Positions 61,989 to 64,000 of a stretch of DNA of 64,000 bases are shown one piece after another. Each line of letters begins with the position of its first letter. The first letter of the stretch is position 1. This stretch comes from JAZKFT01 sp965246935 (GTDB taxonomy: Bacteria > Bacteroidota > Bacteroidia > Chitinophagales > Chitinophagaceae), in NCBI GenBank assembly GCA_965246935.1, contig CBDFGC010000025.1, forward strand, positions 124,001 to 188,000, in the 5' to 3' direction. The position numbers and the translations under genes are program-made. The notes beneath the pieces were generated by a model, which had not been told where the DNA came from, searched no databases, and saw only the letters and a program-made list of their open reading frames with translations.

Positions 61989-62645
61989 ATGAAAAAATTA
62001 CAAGTAGCTTTTGCAGCATTGATGTTAGCAGGTACCATATCATTTGCCCAGCCTGCAACTAAACAGGATACCGAAAAACCTGGTAAGCATCAGCACCAAA
62101 ACAAGATGCGGGAACTGAACCTGACTGATGATCAGAAGGCACAAATGAAAGCGGCTAATGAAGATTTTAAAGCACAGATGAAAGCTGTACAAAGTGATGA
62201 AAACCAGACAGTGGCACAACAGCGAAATAAAAGAGCTGCATTGGCACAGGCACACAAAGTAAAGATGGAAAGCTTGCTGACACCAGCACAAAAAAACAAA
62301 ATGGCTGAATTAAAAGCAACTGCCAAACAACAGCATAATGAAATAAGTTCAAAACATTTTGAAACAATGCAGAAGGAGCTGAACCTGACCAGCGAACAGG
62401 CTAGTCAGTTGAAGAATATTAATGATGCTATGAAAAGCAAACTGGAAAGTATAAAGAATAATCCTAATTTGGATGAAGCAGCTAAACGCCAGCAGTTAAC
62501 GGCGCTGAAAGCAGAAAGAAAAGCAACAATGGATAAAGTGCTGACTGCCGAGCAAAAAGAAAAATGGCAGGGAATGCGTAAGCAACATAAAGGAAACAGG
62601 AAGATGAACAGAGGCAGGAAAAATAAGATACCAGCGAACGTTTAG
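61989..62645 (+). CDS. Spy/CpxP-like (LTxxQ) periplasmic protein
   Basis: A 218-residue exported, highly charged helical protein with signal peptide cut after ISFAQ. LTxxQ-type motifs appear four times: LNLTDDQKAQMK, LLTPAQKNKM, LNLTSEQASQLK and VLTAEQKEKW, so it looks like a duplicated Spy-like domain. Spy proteins are ATP-independent periplasmic chaperones. It follows clpB but across the repeat element. Confidence 0.78.
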   Translation: MKKLQVAFAALMLAGTISFAQPATKQDTEKPGKHQHQNKMRELNLTDDQKAQMKAANEDFKAQMKAVQSDENQTVAQQRNKRAALAQAHKVKMESLLTPAQKNKMAELKATAKQQHNEISSKHFETMQKELNLTSEQASQLKNINDAMKSKLESIKNNPNLDEAAKRQQLTALKAERKATMDKVLTAEQKEKWQGMRKQHKGNRKMNRGRKNKIPANV

Positions 62646-62673
62646 TTTTTGAGGATGAATAGGTTTAATGATG

Positions 62674-62715
62674 AAGTCCCTGTTCGGCTTAGCCGGGCGG
62701 GGACTTTTATTTTTA
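62674..62715. terminator. Terminator between convergent genes
   Basis: AAGTCCC (62674-62680) and GGGACTT (62700-62706) form the base of a longer stem that includes GGCTTAGCC, followed by TTATTTTT. It can serve the Spy-like gene and the minus-strand gene that ends at 62723. Confidence 0.75.
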
Positions 62716-62722
62716 ATAATCT

Positions 62723-63637
62723 TCATTTTTTCAGCAAACGTAGTGGCCACGGCAAACTGTTCCACTTTGTAAAAAAATATGGCTGGTTGGTAGCCCCGAA
62801 TTTTTGGAAGATCCGTTCAATGGTGCTGATTTCGGAACCTTCAAAATCAAGCAGCAAGTTGCTTCCGGCAAATTCCTGAATTAACTGATCTAATAAAAAA
62901 TGATTAGCGCCTAAGGTGCGGCCGTTCGGCAGAGTAGCGGAAAGGATATAATAGATACGATTACTGTCTTTTAAAAAAATATTGCAGGCCAGCAGTTCGT
63001 TATTGGGCAGCCGCACTTCCCTTACAAATGCATTGCCGGTAGTTTGCAACTGGCGGCATAATTGTGTAAAATAAACATAATCTTTTTCAGTAACATGTGG
63101 TGTTCGGCTGGCATACCATTCTTTATAAATGGTTATCGTTGTTTCAATAGCTGTAGAAACACTGTATTGCAGGTTGTATTTTTCAACCCGTTCCAAATCT
63201 TTTTTTATTAAACCTTTTGTGTACTGGCTTCTGATAGTTGCATAATCTTCTGCCAAAGGCAGCACATAATTTTTGCGGGGGAAAAGGGTGTCTGCTGTAA
63301 ATCCGTTTTGATAATTCAGGTTTATCTCGGCAAAAGAGAGATGCTGTTGCGCAACTTTCAAAAATTCCTGAATTGTTTCAATATCCATTGTAGCGGTGCC
63401 GAATACACCTAATTGCTGGCACCAGGGGGGTTGGTATAAATAACGGATTCCCCATTTTTTTTTAATGGTGAGCGGCATCAACAAACTATAATCTTCTGTT
63501 GCTAAAGCCTGCCAGACGGGACTCATGGTATCCAGGTAATTGGGCCAGGCATATATTAATCCATTCGGGCTTTGCTGTATTGTCCGCAACCAGCGTGCTT
63601 TATCAATCTGGTGATTTTGTAAAAGTTGAATTTGCAA
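62723..63637 (-). CDS. GNAT/FemAB-like acyltransferase
   Basis: A 304-residue protein with two GNAT-like halves as in FemAB and the acetyltransferase_6 family. The second half includes FVREVRLPNNELLACNIFL, ILSATLPNGRTLGANHFLL and LLLDFEGSEISTIERIFQKFGA, the order of strands in FemAB-type aminoacyl- or acyltransferases. Substrate unknown; roles in cell-envelope or polysaccharide modification are possible. Confidence 0.7.
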   Translation of the reverse strand: MQIQLLQNHQIDKARWLRTIQQSPNGLIYAWPNYLDTMSPVWQALATEDYSLLMPLTIKKKWGIRYLYQPPWCQQLGVFGTATMDIETIQEFLKVAQQHLSFAEINLNYQNGFTADTLFPRKNYVLPLAEDYATIRSQYTKGLIKKDLERVEKYNLQYSVSTAIETTITIYKEWYASRTPHVTEKDYVYFTQLCRQLQTTGNAFVREVRLPNNELLACNIFLKDSNRIYYILSATLPNGRTLGANHFLLDQLIQEFAGSNLLLDFEGSEISTIERIFQKFGATNQPYFFTKWNSLPWPLRLLKK

Positions 63638-63650
63638 ATGTTTGGAGAAC

Positions 63651-63685
63651 CAGTTTAAAGTTCAAAGTTTAAGGTTCAAAGTTCT
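63651..63685. repeat. AAGTTCAAAGTTTAAGG-type repeat arm
   Basis: A single arm related to the arms of the element at 52801-52940, with the same TTCTGTG edge. It lies between two minus-strand genes. Confidence 0.5.
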
Positions 63686-63705
63686 GTGAGGCTCTCATTG
63701 ATAAG

Positions 63706-64000
63706 TTACGGATGTTTGATTTTGTAAATATTGTCTGTCTCTAAGCTTGATTTTAAGTAGTCTGAAATCTTATATGTTCCATCATTTAAGATTACAATTT
63801 GCTTTGTATCCAGCGCTGATAATGTCTCTTTTGCGAATGGTTTAAGTTGTTGATGATAAAATTCAAAGTCGTTAAAACTTCGTTCGTATTCTTGTTTCCA
63901 GTTGTCGCCGTAGTTTGTCTTCATATAACCTTCGTCAACCCAATACAAATAATTAAGTCCAAGATTAGATAGGAATTTAAACTCGTATTTTCTTTCTGCA
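63706..64000 (-). CDS. Hypothetical protein, N-terminus beyond the window
   Basis: The frame remains open to the right edge of the window, so at least 97 residues are seen and the start is outside. The visible part is rich in aromatic and charged residues (NLGLNYLYWVDEGYMKT, NDFEFYHQQLKPFAKETL) without any recognised domain. The sequence is AT-rich. Confidence 0.55.
   Translation of the reverse strand, partial: AERKYEFKFLSNLGLNYLYWVDEGYMKTNYGDNWKQEYERSFNDFEFYHQQLKPFAKETLSALDTKQIVILNDGTYKISDYLKSSLETDNIYKIKHP

Noticed and set aside
1..64000. CRISPR arrays, rRNA or tRNA genes
   Set aside because: No regularly spaced direct repeats with unique spacers were seen, and no cloverleaf-like or rRNA sequence was recognised by eye. 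The many repeats are inverted or degenerate tandem.

Overview
The window looks like a chromosomal segment from a member of the Bacteroidota, most likely the family Chitinophagaceae. The signs are a DUF4270 lipoprotein, a DUF5683 protein next to ParB, a TonB / small membrane protein / PstS-like / TPR gene string, a short NuoG without a molybdopterin domain, Bacteroidota-type TAnnTTTG -7 boxes and no consistent Shine-Dalgarno sequences. The taxonomic call rests on gene families and layout; no rRNA or tRNA gene was seen.

Layout. 1-12 kb: a GH13 hydrolase, an Mpo1-like protein, panC, a half-length glycogen-synthase-like protein, a DUF4270 lipoprotein, metK, then a minus-strand three-gene set (SDR, FAH-family hydrolase, amidohydrolase) matching the late steps of an oxidative L-fucose/L-rhamnose-type pathway. 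12-17 kb: a frameshifted membrane protein, a di-haem cytochrome, an ATP-grasp-like protein and a TPR lipoprotein. 17.3-35.4 kb: a complete respiratory complex I locus, nuoA to nuoN, all on the minus strand. 35.5-39.5 kb: a tonB-pstS-like-TPR operon ended by its own terminator. 39.7-49.7 kb: LMW-PTP, hisS, Uma2, a thiolase, rlmN, tsaD, a TrmN6-like methyltransferase and a frameshifted saccharopine-dehydrogenase-like gene. 50-64 kb: metallophosphoesterase, UPF0173 hydrolase, parA, parB, dapB and dapD (convergent), clpB, a Spy-like protein and a GNAT/FemAB-like protein, with a truncated gene at the right edge.

Two things stand out. First, the nuo operon carries three tightly packed co-directional accessory insertions: an AAA ATPase plus a TOPRIM-like gene between nuoF and nuoG, an MNT-HEPN toxin-antitoxin pair between nuoG and nuoH, and DUF2442/DUF4160/NTF2-like genes between nuoE and nuoF. 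The ATPase/TOPRIM-like pair is the best candidate for an undescribed defence-type system. nuoC in the same operon has an amber codon exactly where the family has a conserved Trp, followed directly by ATG.

Second, the intergenic DNA is crowded with inverted-repeat (REP/REPIN/MITE-like) elements of at least seven families. Several lie inside coding ends: they encode the last residues of ClpB and RlmN and the first residues of TsaD. One fills the whole gap between the dapB and dapD stop codons. Separately, three genes each carry a single extra base at a homopolymer run. Each reads through as one protein if that base is removed, so assembly error has to be excluded before calling them pseudogenes.
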